64,000 nucleotides of DNA from Lutibacter sp. (GCA_030683995.1 JAUXPH010000053.1:62001-126000), one strand, 5' to 3'. Counted from the stretch's first letter, positions 18,334 to 27,297 are shown. Numbers and translations: made by a program. Notes: a model not told the origin generated them from the sequence alone.

Positions 18334-19230
18334 TTACAATAACGTGATTTTGCTTTTAATTTCGCCAACTTCCAAAGTTATTTTTCTGCCTAAAATCAGC
18401 GCGCGATTATCATCCAAATGACCGGCAGGAAAATTAAAAACCACCGGAAAATCATATTCTGCCACGCAATCCAAAATAATTTCTTCGGCAGTTTTGCCAA
18501 AAGGAATTTCATTGTCGTGCATATCAGTCATTCCGCCAACAATCAATCCTTTTAAATTCGAAAAATAACCATTTCGTTTCAGGTTCATCAGCATTCGGTC
18601 AATATGGTATAAATATTCATCCAAATCTTCTATAAAAAGTATCTTGCCATCCGTTTTAATCGAAGATTTGCTACCCAACAAACTGTATAGAACGGATAAA
18701 TTTCCGCCCACAAGTTCGCCAGTTGCATTTCCCGATTTGTTTTTTTTATCAGCAGGAATTTCATAAGCCAGATTTTTTCCGAAGAGGCTCTTTTTTAGGG
18801 TTTCTAAAGATTCTTTGCTGTTTTTTTCAATATTAATGGGCATGGTTGCGTGCAAAGTTTCAATGCCTAAATTGTGAATATGACTGTGTAAAACCGTAAT
18901 GTCTGAATAACCGATAATCCATTTTGGGCGTTTTTTAAATTCTGCAAAATTAAGCTGGTCAATAAGTCGAATCGTCCCATAACCGCCTCGTGCGCACCAA
19001 ATGGCTTTCACTTTTGGGTTGTTTAACAGTTGTTGAAAATCGTTTATTCGCGCCTCATCATTTCCGGCAAATTGATTTTCTTCCAAACCAATGGTGTTTC
19101 CTATTACCACATTTAATCCCCATTTTTCAAGCAATTTAATGGCCGCAATTATTTGATCCGAAGATATTTTTCTGGCTGTTGAAACAATGGCAACAGTATC
19201 GCCTTTTTTTAAATAGTTGGGTTGAATCAT
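18334..19230 (-). CDS. LD-carboxypeptidase (S66 family)
   Basis: 298 residues from the ATG at 19230; the nine codons upstream are dropped because MIQPNYLKKGDTVAIVS is the standard N-terminus. S66 enzymes remove the terminal D-Ala from tetrapeptides of recycled muropeptides. The nucleophile Ser is in IIGYSDITVLHS (about 108-119), with the Glu in FIEDLDEYLYHIDRM and the His in PAGHLDDNRALILG. No signal peptide, so cytoplasmic, as in LdcA. It is divergent from metG. Confidence 0.92.
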   Translation of the reverse strand: MIQPNYLKKGDTVAIVSTARKISSDQIIAAIKLLEKWGLNVVIGNTIGLEENQFAGNDEARINDFQQLLNNPKVKAIWCARGGYGTIRLIDQLNFAEFKKRPKWIIGYSDITVLHSHIHNLGIETLHATMPINIEKNSKESLETLKKSLFGKNLAYEIPADKKNKSGNATGELVGGNLSVLYSLLGSKSSIKTDGKILFIEDLDEYLYHIDRMLMNLKRNGYFSNLKGLIVGGMTDMHDNEIPFGKTAEEIILDCVAEYDFPVVFNFPAGHLDDNRALILGRKITLEVGEIKSKITLL

Positions 19231-19303
19231 CTTTAAATTTAATAAAATAGATTGCAAATTACGAAAACCGAATCAACTATTCACTTTTCTAGTAAACAAT
19301 CCT

Positions 19304-19311
19304 TATTTTTG
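19304..19311 (+). promoter_or_regulatory. -7 promoter element of metG
   Basis: TATTTTTG matches TAnnTTTG. Transcription would start near 19318, about 15 nt before the ATG at 19332, so the in-frame GTG-like start at 19311 cannot be used. Confidence 0.6.
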
Positions 19312-19331
19312 TGGCTCTTAAACAAATTTTG

Positions 19332-21515
19332 ATGAGCAATTCCAAAAATCCTGCCGCTATGGCAAAAAGATATACCATTACGGCAGCACTGCCTTACACC
19401 AACGGTCCGGTTCATATCGGCCATTTGGCGGGTGTTTATGTTCCGGCCGATATTTATGCACGTTATTTACGCCTAACAGGAAACGATGTGATTTACATTT
19501 GCGGATCGGACGAGCACGGTGTTCCCATTACCATTAAAGCAAAAAAAGAAGGCATTTCGCCGCAAGATGTGGTGGATAAATACCACGCCATCATTAAAAA
19601 ATCTTTTCAGGATTTCGGAATTTCCTTTGATAATTATTCACGGACTTCCGCAGAGATTCATCATAAAACAGCTTCAGAATTTTTTAGGAAATTGTATGAT
19701 GAAGGAAAATTTATTGAAGAAACCAGCGAACAATTGTATGACGAAGAAGCGAACCAGTTTTTGGCAGACCGATTTGTGGTTGGCACTTGTCCGAAATGCG
19801 GCAACGAAGAAAGTTATGGCGATCAATGCGAAAAATGCGGCACAAGCCACAATGCAACCGATTTAATCAATCCGAAATCGGCCATTACGGGAAATGTTCC
19901 CACCAAAAAAATGACAAAACATTGGTATTTGCCATTGGAAAAATATGAAAAATGGTTGCGTGAATGGATTGTGGAAGGCCATAAAAACGACTGGAAAGCC
20001 AATGTGTTGGGACAAGTAAAATCGTGGTTGGACGACGGATTAAAACCAAGAGCAGTAACGCGCGATTTGGATTGGGGAATACCTGTTCCGGTTGAAAATG
20101 CTGAAGGAAAAGTGTTGTACGTTTGGTTTGATGCGCCTATTGGCTACATTTCATCCACCAAAGAATGGGCGGTGCGCGAAGGAAAAGACTGGGAACCATA
20201 TTGGAAAGATAAAGACACAAAATTGATTCACTTTATAGGAAAAGACAATATTGTGTTTCATTGCATTATTTTCCCGGCGATGCTAAAAGCCGAAGGCACT
20301 TATATTTTGCCCGAAAATGTGCCTGCAAATGAGTTTTTAAACTTGGAAGGCAATAAAATCTCCACCTCAAAAAATTGGGCGGTTTGGCTGCACGAATATT
20401 TGGAGGATTTTCCCGATAAACAAGATGTGTTGCGATATGCCCTAACGGCAAATGCGCCCGAAACAAAGGACAACGATTTTACGTGGAAAGACTTTCAGGC
20501 AAGAAATAACAACGAATTGGTGGCCATTTTTGGTAATTTTATCAATCGCGTAGTGGTTTTAACCGAAAAATATTACAACGGCATTGTTCCTGAACCCAAC
20601 GAGTTTTCAGATATCGACAATGAAACCTTGGAGAAAATGCACAAATTTCCATCCATCATTGGCAATTCAATCGATCGTTACAGGTTTCGTGAAGCTTCTC
20701 AAGAATTGCTGAATTTAGCCCGATTGGGAAATAAATATCTGGCTGATGAAGAGCCTTGGAAAATGATAAAGGTTGATGAAGAACGCGTAAAAACGGTGAT
20801 GTACGTTGCTTTGCAAATTGCAAGCGCCTTGGCTATTTTGAGCGAACCTTTTTTGCCATTTACTTCAGCAAAATTGAAAGGAATTTTGAATATCGCTTCG
20901 ACTCCGCTCAGCGACCAATCTGATAGCCGGATGAGCGCAGCGAATGACCAAATTGACAGCCCTCTGAGCAGTTTCAGTGACCAAACTGACAGTGCCCTGA
21001 GCGGAGCCGAAGGGTGGAACGATGTTGAAGACAAAGACGAATTACTGCCTCCAAACCATCAAATTGGCAAAGGGGAATTGTTGTTTGCGAAGATTGAGGA
21101 TGAAGAAATTCAGGCGCAACTAGACCGATTGGAAGCGACAAAGTTAACAAATGAAGCTGAAAACAAAATAACGGAACCACAAAAACCAACCATTGAATTT
21201 GATGATTTCACAAAATTGGATATCAGGGTTGGGACGATTGTAGAAGCGATAAAAGTACCGAAAACCAAAAAATTGTTGCAGTTAAAAGTTGATGTTGGCA
21301 TTGATGTTCGCACCATAGTTTCGGGCATTGCAGAAAGTTTTAATCCGGAGGACATCATCGGACAAAAAGTGACAGTTTTGGTTAATTTAGCGCCGAGAAA
21401 CTTAAAAGGCATCGATAGTATGGGAATGATTTTAATGACCAATACGCCCGATGGCAAACTAGCCTTTATTGAACCGGAAAATGACTCGGTAGCTAACGGC
21501 GAGCAAATTAGTTAG
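19332..21515 (+). CDS. metG: Methionyl-tRNA synthetase with in-frame repeat insertion
   Basis: About 727 residues from the ATG at 19332 (MSNSKNP); a second ATG at 19359 (MAKRYTI) is also possible. It charges tRNA-Met. HIGH-type motif VHIGHL, zinc-binding knuckles CPKCG and CEKCG, the KMSKS loop as KISTSKNW, then the helical anticodon-binding domain and a C-terminal EMAP-II-like tRNA-binding domain ([15 protein letters not shown]). Between the helical domain and the tRNA-binding domain lies a roughly 40-residue Ser/Asp-rich segment encoded by a palindromic repeat (20895-21014), absent from the MetRS sequences I know. The catalytic core is intact, so the enzyme is probably functional. Confidence 0.95.
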   Translation: MSNSKNPAAMAKRYTITAALPYTNGPVHIGHLAGVYVPADIYARYLRLTGNDVIYICGSDEHGVPITIKAKKEGISPQDVVDKYHAIIKKSFQDFGISFDNYSRTSAEIHHKTASEFFRKLYDEGKFIEETSEQLYDEEANQFLADRFVVGTCPKCGNEESYGDQCEKCGTSHNATDLINPKSAITGNVPTKKMTKHWYLPLEKYEKWLREWIVEGHKNDWKANVLGQVKSWLDDGLKPRAVTRDLDWGIPVPVENAEGKVLYVWFDAPIGYISSTKEWAVREGKDWEPYWKDKDTKLIHFIGKDNIVFHCIIFPAMLKAEGTYILPENVPANEFLNLEGNKISTSKNWAVWLHEYLEDFPDKQDVLRYALTANAPETKDNDFTWKDFQARNNNELVAIFGNFINRVVVLTEKYYNGIVPEPNEFSDIDNETLEKMHKFPSIIGNSIDRYRFREASQELLNLARLGNKYLADEEPWKMIKVDEERVKTVMYVALQIASALAILSEPFLPFTSAKLKGILNIASTPLSDQSDSRMSAANDQIDSPLSSFSDQTDSALSGAEGWNDVEDKDELLPPNHQIGKGELLFAKIEDEEIQAQLDRLEATKLTNEAENKITEPQKPTIEFDDFTKLDIRVGTIVEAIKVPKTKKLLQLKVDVGIDVRTIVSGIAESFNPEDIIGQKVTVLVNLAPRNLKGIDSMGMILMTNTPDGKLAFIEPENDSVANGEQIS
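20895..21014 (+). repeat. Palindromic repeat inserted in frame in metG
   Basis: The ends are inverted copies: CTTCGACTCCGCTCAG at the left and CTGAGCGGAGCCGAAGG at the right. Between them are three 33-bp direct repeats, each containing GACCAAnnTGAnAG, read as 11-residue units [22 protein letters not shown] and [11 protein letters not shown]. The same palindrome occurs intergenically at 8949-8968. The length is a multiple of three, so the metG frame is preserved. Confidence 0.85.
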
Positions 21516-21836
21516 GTTATTGTTACAAAATTTTTTCAATCGTCATGCTGAACCTGCCTGTCCGGCAGGCAGGTTTATTTCAGCATCTCACCATATTTAG
21601 CCAAATCTTGAAAGAAGTTTAGGGTGACGATTTTTGTGGAATTTAATAATTCAATCTATTCTTTGGACTGAAAACCAAATTAAAAAACACCATGCGAGCA
21701 CGAGTTTCATGCTTGTGTACACAAATCCCAAATTTACTGGAGAATACGAACGTAACACTCACTTCAGCAGTGCTTTTTGTTAAATCTTAATTGAAATGCA
21801 ACCCCCCATAAAACACTTTTTTTTAGATTAAAAAAT
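21516..21836. other. Intergenic region with hairpin repeats
   Basis: No gene is seen. At 21541-21590 GTCATGCTGAACCTGCC ... TTTCAGCATCTCA forms a repeat of the CATGCTGAA type wrapped around the CCTGCC hairpin. The remaining sequence is AT-rich, and the ECF-type promoter follows. Confidence 0.55.
21551..21575. repeat. Hairpin repeat of the CCTGCC family
   Basis: AACCTGCCTG and CAGGCAGGTT form a perfect 10-bp stem around TCCGG. Related to 13613-13632 and 26893-26912. It could also terminate metG transcripts, though the T-tract is weak. Confidence 0.7.
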
Positions 21837-21870
21837 TTGCATTGTCAACCTTTTGTGGGACTTTTGCGTC
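21837..21870 (+). promoter_or_regulatory. Putative autoregulated ECF promoter
   Basis: GTCAACC (21844-21850) and CGTC (21867-21870, followed by TATATAA) are separated by 16 nt, the AAC-N16-CGTC arrangement common to ECF sigma targets. It is about 115 nt upstream of a sigma factor gene. A TTTG-N19-GACTTTTG housekeeping-like arrangement overlaps it, so both polymerase forms might act here. Inference from motif only. Confidence 0.5.
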
Positions 21871-21983
21871 TATATAAATGTAAGAACTTGATAAAAGTTT
21901 CTTTACTACAGGAAATAATAATTTGGAAGTTTCTTGGGATTATTAAAATCAATATAAAAAAACACTTGAAAGACGTTTAAAAA

Positions 21984-22553
21984 ATGCTAAAAGTCATAAA
22001 ATCAAATGATAAAGATGCACAATTAATTAAGGAAGCACTTAAAAATAACCGTAGGGCCCAACAGCAATTATATGAGAAATATGCTCCTAAAATGTTGGGT
22101 TTGTGCAAATATTATATTAAAGATTTACAACAAGCAGAAGAAATTATGCTCAATGGTTTTTTTAAAGTGTTCACCAAATTGGCAACATTTAAAAACGAAG
22201 GCAGTTTTGAAGGTTGGATTAAAAGAATTATGATTTGGGAAAGTATTTCTTTTTTGAGAAAGAAAAGCAAATTAGTGTTTATAGATGACATGAGTTATTT
22301 TGAAAAGGCTGAAGAAATCAAAGAAGAAAACCATATATCCATTGAAAATATCCAAAACTATATTGATGAATTACCGGATGCTTGTAAAGTAATTTTTAAT
22401 TTATATGTTATTGAAGAATATAAGCATTCAGAAATTGCTGCATTGTTGAATATTACGGAAGGAACATCAAAAACCCAATTGTTTAGGGCAAGAAAAGCAT
22501 TGCAAAAAATGCTGAAAACAAATAAAATGCATTACCATGGAACACAAGTATAG
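21984..22553 (+). CDS. ECF-type RNA polymerase sigma factor
   Basis: 189 residues. Region 2 spans about 25-90 (LYEKYAPKMLGLCKYYIKDLQQAEEI, then a GWIKRIMIWESISFLRK segment), region 4 about 125-180 (YIDELPDACKVIFNLYVIEEYKHSEIAALLNI and a final TSKTQLFRARKALQ helix). It overlaps the next gene by 17 bp, which suggests translational coupling to a membrane anti-sigma-like protein. Its regulon is unknown; the downstream outer-membrane protein is a likely member. Confidence 0.92.
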   Translation: MLKVIKSNDKDAQLIKEALKNNRRAQQQLYEKYAPKMLGLCKYYIKDLQQAEEIMLNGFFKVFTKLATFKNEGSFEGWIKRIMIWESISFLRKKSKLVFIDDMSYFEKAEEIKEENHISIENIQNYIDELPDACKVIFNLYVIEEYKHSEIAALLNITEGTSKTQLFRARKALQKMLKTNKMHYHGTQV

Positions 22554-23280
22554 AAAAGATCTGCAAAATAGAACTATTGAACCAAGTAAGGATGTTTGGG
22601 CAAAACTTGAAGGTAAATTAAACGATTTTGGAAAATCAAGAAATCAGAAAAAATGGACTTTTTTAAAGTATGCCGCCTCTATTTTAATAATTATTTCTGT
22701 TGGGATATATTTTGGAAATAAGAATGAACAAACATTAGAAAAGGAATTAGTTGCAGAGCCGGTTTTAAAGGTTCAGGAAGACAAAATTCAATCAATAGTT
22801 GAACAACCTCAAAATGTATTGGCAACTTCTGAAAATGAGGAATCTTCGGTAAAATCTGCTCAAGATAACGCAATTGAAAAACCTGCGTTCAAACCAAAAG
22901 AAAAAAATATTGCTGAAAATCAAGCAAATATAAATAATACTATTTTTCAAAATGAAAGTCCAGTTTCAGAAATACAAGTGCAAATTTCAGGAATTGACGC
23001 TCTTCAAAAGCAAAAAATACTGGAGGCAGTTGCCCAAGCGGAAATAATTAAAAAAGTAAAAGGCGAAGTTTCAGATTTTGAAATTGAACAACTATTGGAA
23101 TCAGCACAAAAAAGTTTAATTGCAGAGCGAAAAGTGATACACAGTAGGGGTTTTAAAGGTGCAGATCTGTTAGCCGAAGTAGAATTTGATTTAGATAAGG
23201 ATTTTAAAAATCGCTTATTTGATGCTCTTGTAAAGGCTTTAAAAGACCCTAAAATTATAATTGTAAATCGCGAAAATTAA
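22537..23280 (+). CDS. Single-pass membrane protein, probable anti-sigma factor
   Basis: 247 residues. An N-terminal cytoplasmic segment (1-40) contains VWAKLEGKLNDFG, followed by one membrane helix at about 43-61 (FLKYAASILIIISVGIYFG) and a long polar periplasmic part (62-247) rich in Glu, Gln and Asn. The topology and the 17-bp overlap with the sigma gene fit a membrane-bound anti-sigma factor, but I recognise no anti-sigma domain. It precedes an outer-membrane protein gene by 27 bp in the same operon. Confidence 0.65.
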   Translation: MEHKYRKDLQNRTIEPSKDVWAKLEGKLNDFGKSRNQKKWTFLKYAASILIIISVGIYFGNKNEQTLEKELVAEPVLKVQEDKIQSIVEQPQNVLATSENEESSVKSAQDNAIEKPAFKPKEKNIAENQANINNTIFQNESPVSEIQVQISGIDALQKQKILEAVAQAEIIKKVKGEVSDFEIEQLLESAQKSLIAERKVIHSRGFKGADLLAEVEFDLDKDFKNRLFDALVKALKDPKIIIVNREN

Positions 23281-23307
23281 ATAACGTAAAATCTAAACAG
23301 TATAAAT

Positions 23308-24363
23308 ATGAAAAGAATAATTATTATTGGATTTCTGGTATTGAATGGCTTATTATGCCAGCAATCTTTTGCACAAGAAAAGGATAGTTTACAAGTTAAA
23401 TTAGAGGCGCTAGAACTTAAAAAAGAACTGGTAACTAAAGAAGAAAAGGAAGCTTTAAAAAAGAAAATTATTGCGATTAATGAAAAATATGAAAAAAATG
23501 AAATATCGTTTGAGGAATCGGAAAAATTAAAGAAAGAAGCTGCTGAATTACACGCATTAAACATAGATAATAAATTGGCAATTATAGAGAATTCAATTTC
23601 TTTATTAAAAAGAAATCATGAAAATCAGATTGATAAAAGAGCTACAAACACAAAAGTTTCAATTGAAATTGGGGGTAAAGACGGGTTTTTAAAGATAGAT
23701 GATGAACGAAATAGATACCAACAGGATATAAAAACATATTCTAATCTTGTGGTGGCTTTTGGATTAAACAATACCATTACTGAAGGACAAAACTTAAATG
23801 ATTCTCCATATAAAGTTGGCGGAAGCCGTTTTTTTGAAATTGGTTGGGCTTGGGATACAAGGGTGTTTGAAAACACCAATGCAGTTAGATTTAAATATGG
23901 CGTTTCGTTGCAATACAATGGCTTAAAACCAACAGATAACAGGTACTTTGTTGAAGATGGAACTCAAACTATTTTAGAAGAATTTCCAATTAATTTAGAT
24001 AAATCAAAATTTAGAATGGCCAATTTAGTTTTTCCGGTTCATTTTGAATTTGGACCTTCTAAAAAAATTGAAAAAGAAAACAGTTTTAGATATTCTACCA
24101 ATAATAAATTTAAAATAGGCGCTGGCGGTTATGCTGGTTTTAACCTTGGAAATCTTCAAAAGCTTAAATACAAACAAGATGGTGATAAGATAAAAGAAAA
24201 GTCCAGAAAGGATTTCAATACCAATAATTTTATATACGGCATTAGCGCCTATGTTGGTAAAGATGATGTTTCGTTATATGTTAAATATGATCTAAATCCT
24301 ATTTTCAACAAAGCCATTATTGATCAAAACAACATTTCTCTTGGCGTTCGATTAGATTTGTAA
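23308..24363 (+). CDS. Outer-membrane beta-barrel protein with coiled-coil N-terminus
   Basis: 351 residues with a signal peptide (MKRIIIIGFLVLNGLLCQQSFAQ). A charged coiled coil follows at about 25-115 (heptads rich in Lys/Glu), then a barrel-like region to the C-terminus with alternating strands and Gly/aromatic turns. The final strand reads NNISLGVRLDL, typical of a porin-family end. It is the third gene of the sigma/anti-sigma operon. Its function is unknown. Confidence 0.7.
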   Translation: MKRIIIIGFLVLNGLLCQQSFAQEKDSLQVKLEALELKKELVTKEEKEALKKKIIAINEKYEKNEISFEESEKLKKEAAELHALNIDNKLAIIENSISLLKRNHENQIDKRATNTKVSIEIGGKDGFLKIDDERNRYQQDIKTYSNLVVAFGLNNTITEGQNLNDSPYKVGGSRFFEIGWAWDTRVFENTNAVRFKYGVSLQYNGLKPTDNRYFVEDGTQTILEEFPINLDKSKFRMANLVFPVHFEFGPSKKIEKENSFRYSTNNKFKIGAGGYAGFNLGNLQKLKYKQDGDKIKEKSRKDFNTNNFIYGISAYVGKDDVSLYVKYDLNPIFNKAIIDQNNISLGVRLDL

Positions 24364-24388
24364 GAAGAAAACCTATAAAAATGTGACT

Positions 24389-24421
24389 AAACCGGTGAAT
24401 TTGATTTCACTGGTTTTTTTA
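24389..24421 (+). terminator. Rho-independent terminator
   Basis: AACCGGTGAA and TTCACTGGTT form a hairpin around a short loop, followed by eight T. It ends the sigma-operon transcript 25 bp after the outer-membrane protein stop. Confidence 0.85.
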
Positions 24422-24441
24422 TATTTTTTGATTTAAATTAT

Positions 24442-24534
24442 GATGAAACGAGCCATAACAAATTTTGATACACAAAAATGATTAATGGTGAACAGCAGTT
24501 GTACCAATAAAAAATACAATATAAACAGATGAAA
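24442..24534 (+). repeat. 93-bp leader repeat, copy 1
   Basis: The sequence starts GATGAAACGAGCCATAAC and ends AATATAAACAGATGAAA-like, and is nearly the same as the reverse complement of 62708-62802 over its whole length. Copy 1 lies just upstream of the tex promoter, in the same orientation as tex. In copy 2 the final ATG is the start codon of a gene; in copy 1 it is followed by AAATAA. Confidence 0.85.
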
Positions 24535-24537
24535 TAA

Positions 24538-24545
24538 TATCTTTG
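24538..24545 (+). promoter_or_regulatory. -7 promoter element of tex
   Basis: TATCTTTG matches TAnnTTTG and lies 20 nt before the tex ATG, immediately after the leader repeat. No TTG is found at the usual -33 distance. Confidence 0.55.
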
Positions 24546-24565
24546 CTTCATCTAATAAACAGCAA

Positions 24566-26689
24566 ATGCAATTAATCAAATATATTTTACAAAACACGCA
24601 AATTTCAGAAAAAAGTATTATTAACACGGTTCAACTGTTAAATGAGGATTGTACCATTCCATTTATTTCGCGTTACAGAAAAGAAATGACAGGTGATTTG
24701 GATGAGGTTCAAATTGGCGACATTGTGAAGTATAAATTGCAGTTTGAAACTTTAGAAAAGCGAAAAACAGCCATTCTGAAAGCTTTAGAAGAACAAGAGG
24801 TTTTAACTGATGAATTAAAAGCAAAAATTATTTCATCCAACGATTTAATCACTTTGGAAGATATTTATCTTCCTTTTAAGAAAAAGCGAAAAACAAAAGC
24901 CGAAACCGCACGTAACCAAGGTTTGGAACCTTTGGCTAAAATTATGATGGGCCAGCGTGCCACAGACCTTAAATCCATTGCTTCAAAATACTTGAATAAA
25001 GAAGTTGAAACCCCAGAAGCAGCTTACGAAGGTGCCCGTTATATTATTGCCGAATGGATTAATGAACGAACCGATATCAGAAATAGCATGCGTTATCAGC
25101 TGGAAAAGTTTGCCATTATTTCCACCTCAGTAATTAAAACAAAATCAGCCGATGAAAAAGCTCAAAAATATCAAGATTATTTTGATTTTTCCGAAGCGTT
25201 GAACCGTTGCCCGTCTCATCGATTGCTGGCGATTTTACGAGCGGAAAACGATGGGTTTATTCGTGTAAAGATTGAAATTGATGATGAAAAAGCCATAAGT
25301 AAAATAGAAGACAGAATTATCAATTCAAAAAATGAATGTGCGATTCAAATTAAATTGGCCATTCAAGATTCTTATAAGCGATTGTTGTTTCCCGCATTGT
25401 CCAATGAAATTTTAGTCCTTGCCAAAGAAAAAGCCGATGATGCAGCGATTCAAGTTTTTGCAAAAAATTTAAAGCAATTGCTTTTGGGCGCACCTTTGGG
25501 TGAAAGAAATATTTTAGCCATTGATCCCGGATTTAAATCGGGCTGTAAAGTGGTTTGCCTGAACGCTCAGGGCGGTTTGGTTTATAATGAGACTATTTAT
25601 CCAAATGCGCCACAAAACGACTTAAAAGCCGCTTCCGGTAAAATCAGTTCATTGGTGAATGCCTATAAAATTGAAGCGATTGCTATTGGTAACGGAACCG
25701 CATCCAGGGAAACGGAACAATTTATTAAAAACATCAAATTTTATAAGGACATTGAGGTTTATGTGGTGAGTGAAGCCGGGGCATCAATCTATTCCGCCTC
25801 AAAAATTGCCCGTGATGAGTTTCCTAATTATGATGTGACGGTTAGAGGCGCTGTTTCTATCGGAAGAAGATTGGCCGATCCCTTGGCCGAATTGGTGAAA
25901 ATTGACGCAAAATCGATTGGTGTGGGTCAATACCAACACGATGTTGATCAAACCAAATTAAAAAACGCGTTGGACAACGCTGTAGAAAGTTGCGTGAATA
26001 TGATCGGCGTAAATATCAATACCGCGAGTGAATCTTTGCTGAGTTATGTGTCGGGAATCGGACCAAAATTGGCCGAAAATATGGTGGCTTTTCGAAGTGA
26101 AAATGGCGCTTTTTTGTCGAGAAATGACATTAAAAAAGTACCCCGATTGGGCGATAAAGCTTTTGAGCAAAGCGCCGGATTTTTAAGAATAAAAAACGGA
26201 AAAAATCCGTTAGATGATTCTGCCGTGCATCCCGAAAGTTATGCCATTGTCAACAAAATGGCCAAAGATTTGAAATTGCCTATTGCAGACTTCCTTGGAA
26301 ATAAGGAAATACTTCAAAAAATAACCTTGGAAAACTATTGCACCTCAACTATTGGACTTCCAACGTTAAAAGACATCCTAAAAGAAATGGAAAAACCAGG
26401 ATTGGATCCGCGCCAAAAGGCGAAGGTTTTTACGTTCAATCAAAATATTACTTCTATCATCGATTTAAGGGAAGGGCAATTATTGCCGGGTATTGTCAAT
26501 AATATCACCAATTTTGGCTGTTTTGTGGATATCGGCATTAAGGAAAGTGGATTAGTGCATATATCAAATTTGTCGAATACTTTCGTGAGCGACATAAATG
26601 CCATCGTGACTTTGCAGCAACACGTGATTGTGAAAGTTTTGGAGGTAGATATTGCCAGAAAACGGATACAGCTTTCTTTAATCGTTTAA
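24566..26689 (+). CDS. tex: Tex family RNA-binding protein
   Basis: 707 residues, close to the usual Tex length. Tex is a nucleic-acid-binding protein implicated in transcription. Domain order: Tex N-terminal helical region (1-190), YqgF-like RNase H fold (about 320-450, with AIDPGFKSGCKVVCLN and AIGNGTASRE), helix-hairpin-helix segments (about 490-565, TASESLLSYVSGIGPKLAENMVAFR split over two hairpins), and a C-terminal S1 domain (about 630-707, LLPGIVNNITNFGCFVDIG). Monocistronic; cytoplasmic. Confidence 0.96.
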   Translation: MQLIKYILQNTQISEKSIINTVQLLNEDCTIPFISRYRKEMTGDLDEVQIGDIVKYKLQFETLEKRKTAILKALEEQEVLTDELKAKIISSNDLITLEDIYLPFKKKRKTKAETARNQGLEPLAKIMMGQRATDLKSIASKYLNKEVETPEAAYEGARYIIAEWINERTDIRNSMRYQLEKFAIISTSVIKTKSADEKAQKYQDYFDFSEALNRCPSHRLLAILRAENDGFIRVKIEIDDEKAISKIEDRIINSKNECAIQIKLAIQDSYKRLLFPALSNEILVLAKEKADDAAIQVFAKNLKQLLLGAPLGERNILAIDPGFKSGCKVVCLNAQGGLVYNETIYPNAPQNDLKAASGKISSLVNAYKIEAIAIGNGTASRETEQFIKNIKFYKDIEVYVVSEAGASIYSASKIARDEFPNYDVTVRGAVSIGRRLADPLAELVKIDAKSIGVGQYQHDVDQTKLKNALDNAVESCVNMIGVNINTASESLLSYVSGIGPKLAENMVAFRSENGAFLSRNDIKKVPRLGDKAFEQSAGFLRIKNGKNPLDDSAVHPESYAIVNKMAKDLKLPIADFLGNKEILQKITLENYCTSTIGLPTLKDILKEMEKPGLDPRQKAKVFTFNQNITSIIDLREGQLLPGIVNNITNFGCFVDIGIKESGLVHISNLSNTFVSDINAIVTLQQHVIVKVLEVDIARKRIQLSLIV

Positions 26690-26780
26690 TCGTTGAGTTG
26701 TTGAATTGTTGAATTGTTTAAGCGTTTAATCGTGTAATTGTTGAATTGTTAATGTTTGTTGGTTCTGTGCTAGCGCGAGC

Positions 26781-26835
26781 GTCTCGCTCGTGATTGTGCC
26801 AGCATTATGGGTACGAGCGTGACGCTCGCACCAGC
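26781..26835 (+). repeat. GAGCGTGACGCTC repeat, copy 1
   Basis: A 55-bp unit starting GTCTCGCTCGTGATTGTGCC and ending GAGCGTGACGCTCGCACCAGC-like. It recurs at 27186-27267, with the internal GCATTATGGGTACGAGC segment duplicated there. The GAGCGTGACGCTC core is palindromic. Confidence 0.85.
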
Positions 26836-26892
26836 AGGGAGAAAAGAAAAAAACAAGATACAGACAAAAAATAGTTTTACCCCAGCCCTAAA

Positions 26893-26912
26893 GCCTGCCT
26901 GCCGCAGGCAAG
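26893..26912. repeat. CCTGCC-family hairpin
   Basis: GCCTGCCTGCCGCAGGCAAG contains a CTGCC-type inverted repeat related to the perfect palindrome at 13613-13632. Confidence 0.6.
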
Positions 26913-26974
26913 GGTGAACTATTTTTTAAAAGCTATCATTTATATTAGTTCTAAATCTTTTTTCCTCCCTTTAA

Positions 26975-27111
26975 GGCAATGTCATTAAGTTAAGGAAATA
27001 ATTGTCATTCCGACAAAGGAGGAATCGCAACAAATGAGCACGTATGATGAGATTCCTCGTACCTCGGAAGGACAAAAATAAAAATAAATGTCTTAACTTA
27101 ATGACATTGCC
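26975..27111. mobile_element. MITE-like hairpin element with 20-bp terminal inverted repeats
   Basis: The ends are perfect inverted copies: GGCAATGTCATTAAGTTAAG at 26975-26994 and its reverse complement at 27092-27111. Inside, a second inverted pair (GTCATTCCGACAAAGGAGGAA against the mirror CCTCGGAAGGAC side) continues the stem with mismatches, so almost all of the 137 bp can fold into one long imperfect hairpin. There is no coding frame. It resembles a non-autonomous, transposase-less element; no flanking target-site duplication was clearly seen. Confidence 0.65.
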
Positions 27112-27185
27112 CTTTAGGGCGGGGGAATGAAAAAAGGATTGTGATAAATATTTTATTAATTTGGTAATTGCAATTACTAGGCAAA

Positions 27186-27267
27186 TGTCTCGCTCGTGAT
27201 TGTGCCAACATTATGGGTACGAGCAATTTGCCAGCATTATGGGTACGAGCGTGACGCTCGCACCAGC
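27186..27267 (+). repeat. GAGCGTGACGCTC repeat, copy 2 (internally duplicated)
   Basis: The same unit as 26781-26835, but with GTGCCAACATTATGGGTACGAGC followed by a second partial copy, so a 22-31 bp segment is tandemly duplicated. Confidence 0.8.
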
Positions 27268-27297
27268 GGAGTGTAACAGCATTGGAAAAAATAGAAC

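Larger units (their letters stand above)
26690..27297. other. Repeat-only intergenic region
   Basis: No gene is present in about 600 bp. It is built from repeats: a GTTTAATCGTGTAATTGTTG low-complexity run (26690-26755), two GAGCGTGACGCTC units, a CCTGCC-type hairpin (26893-26912) and a MITE-like hairpin (26975-27111). Confidence 0.8.

Noticed and set aside
20895-21014. CRISPR-like array inside metG
   Set aside because: The three 33-bp units are contiguous, have no spacers and are translated in frame as part of MetRS.
26690-27297. Remnant of an IS transposase between tex and the barrel gene
   Set aside because: No frame or transposase motif is seen; only repeats and a hairpin element.
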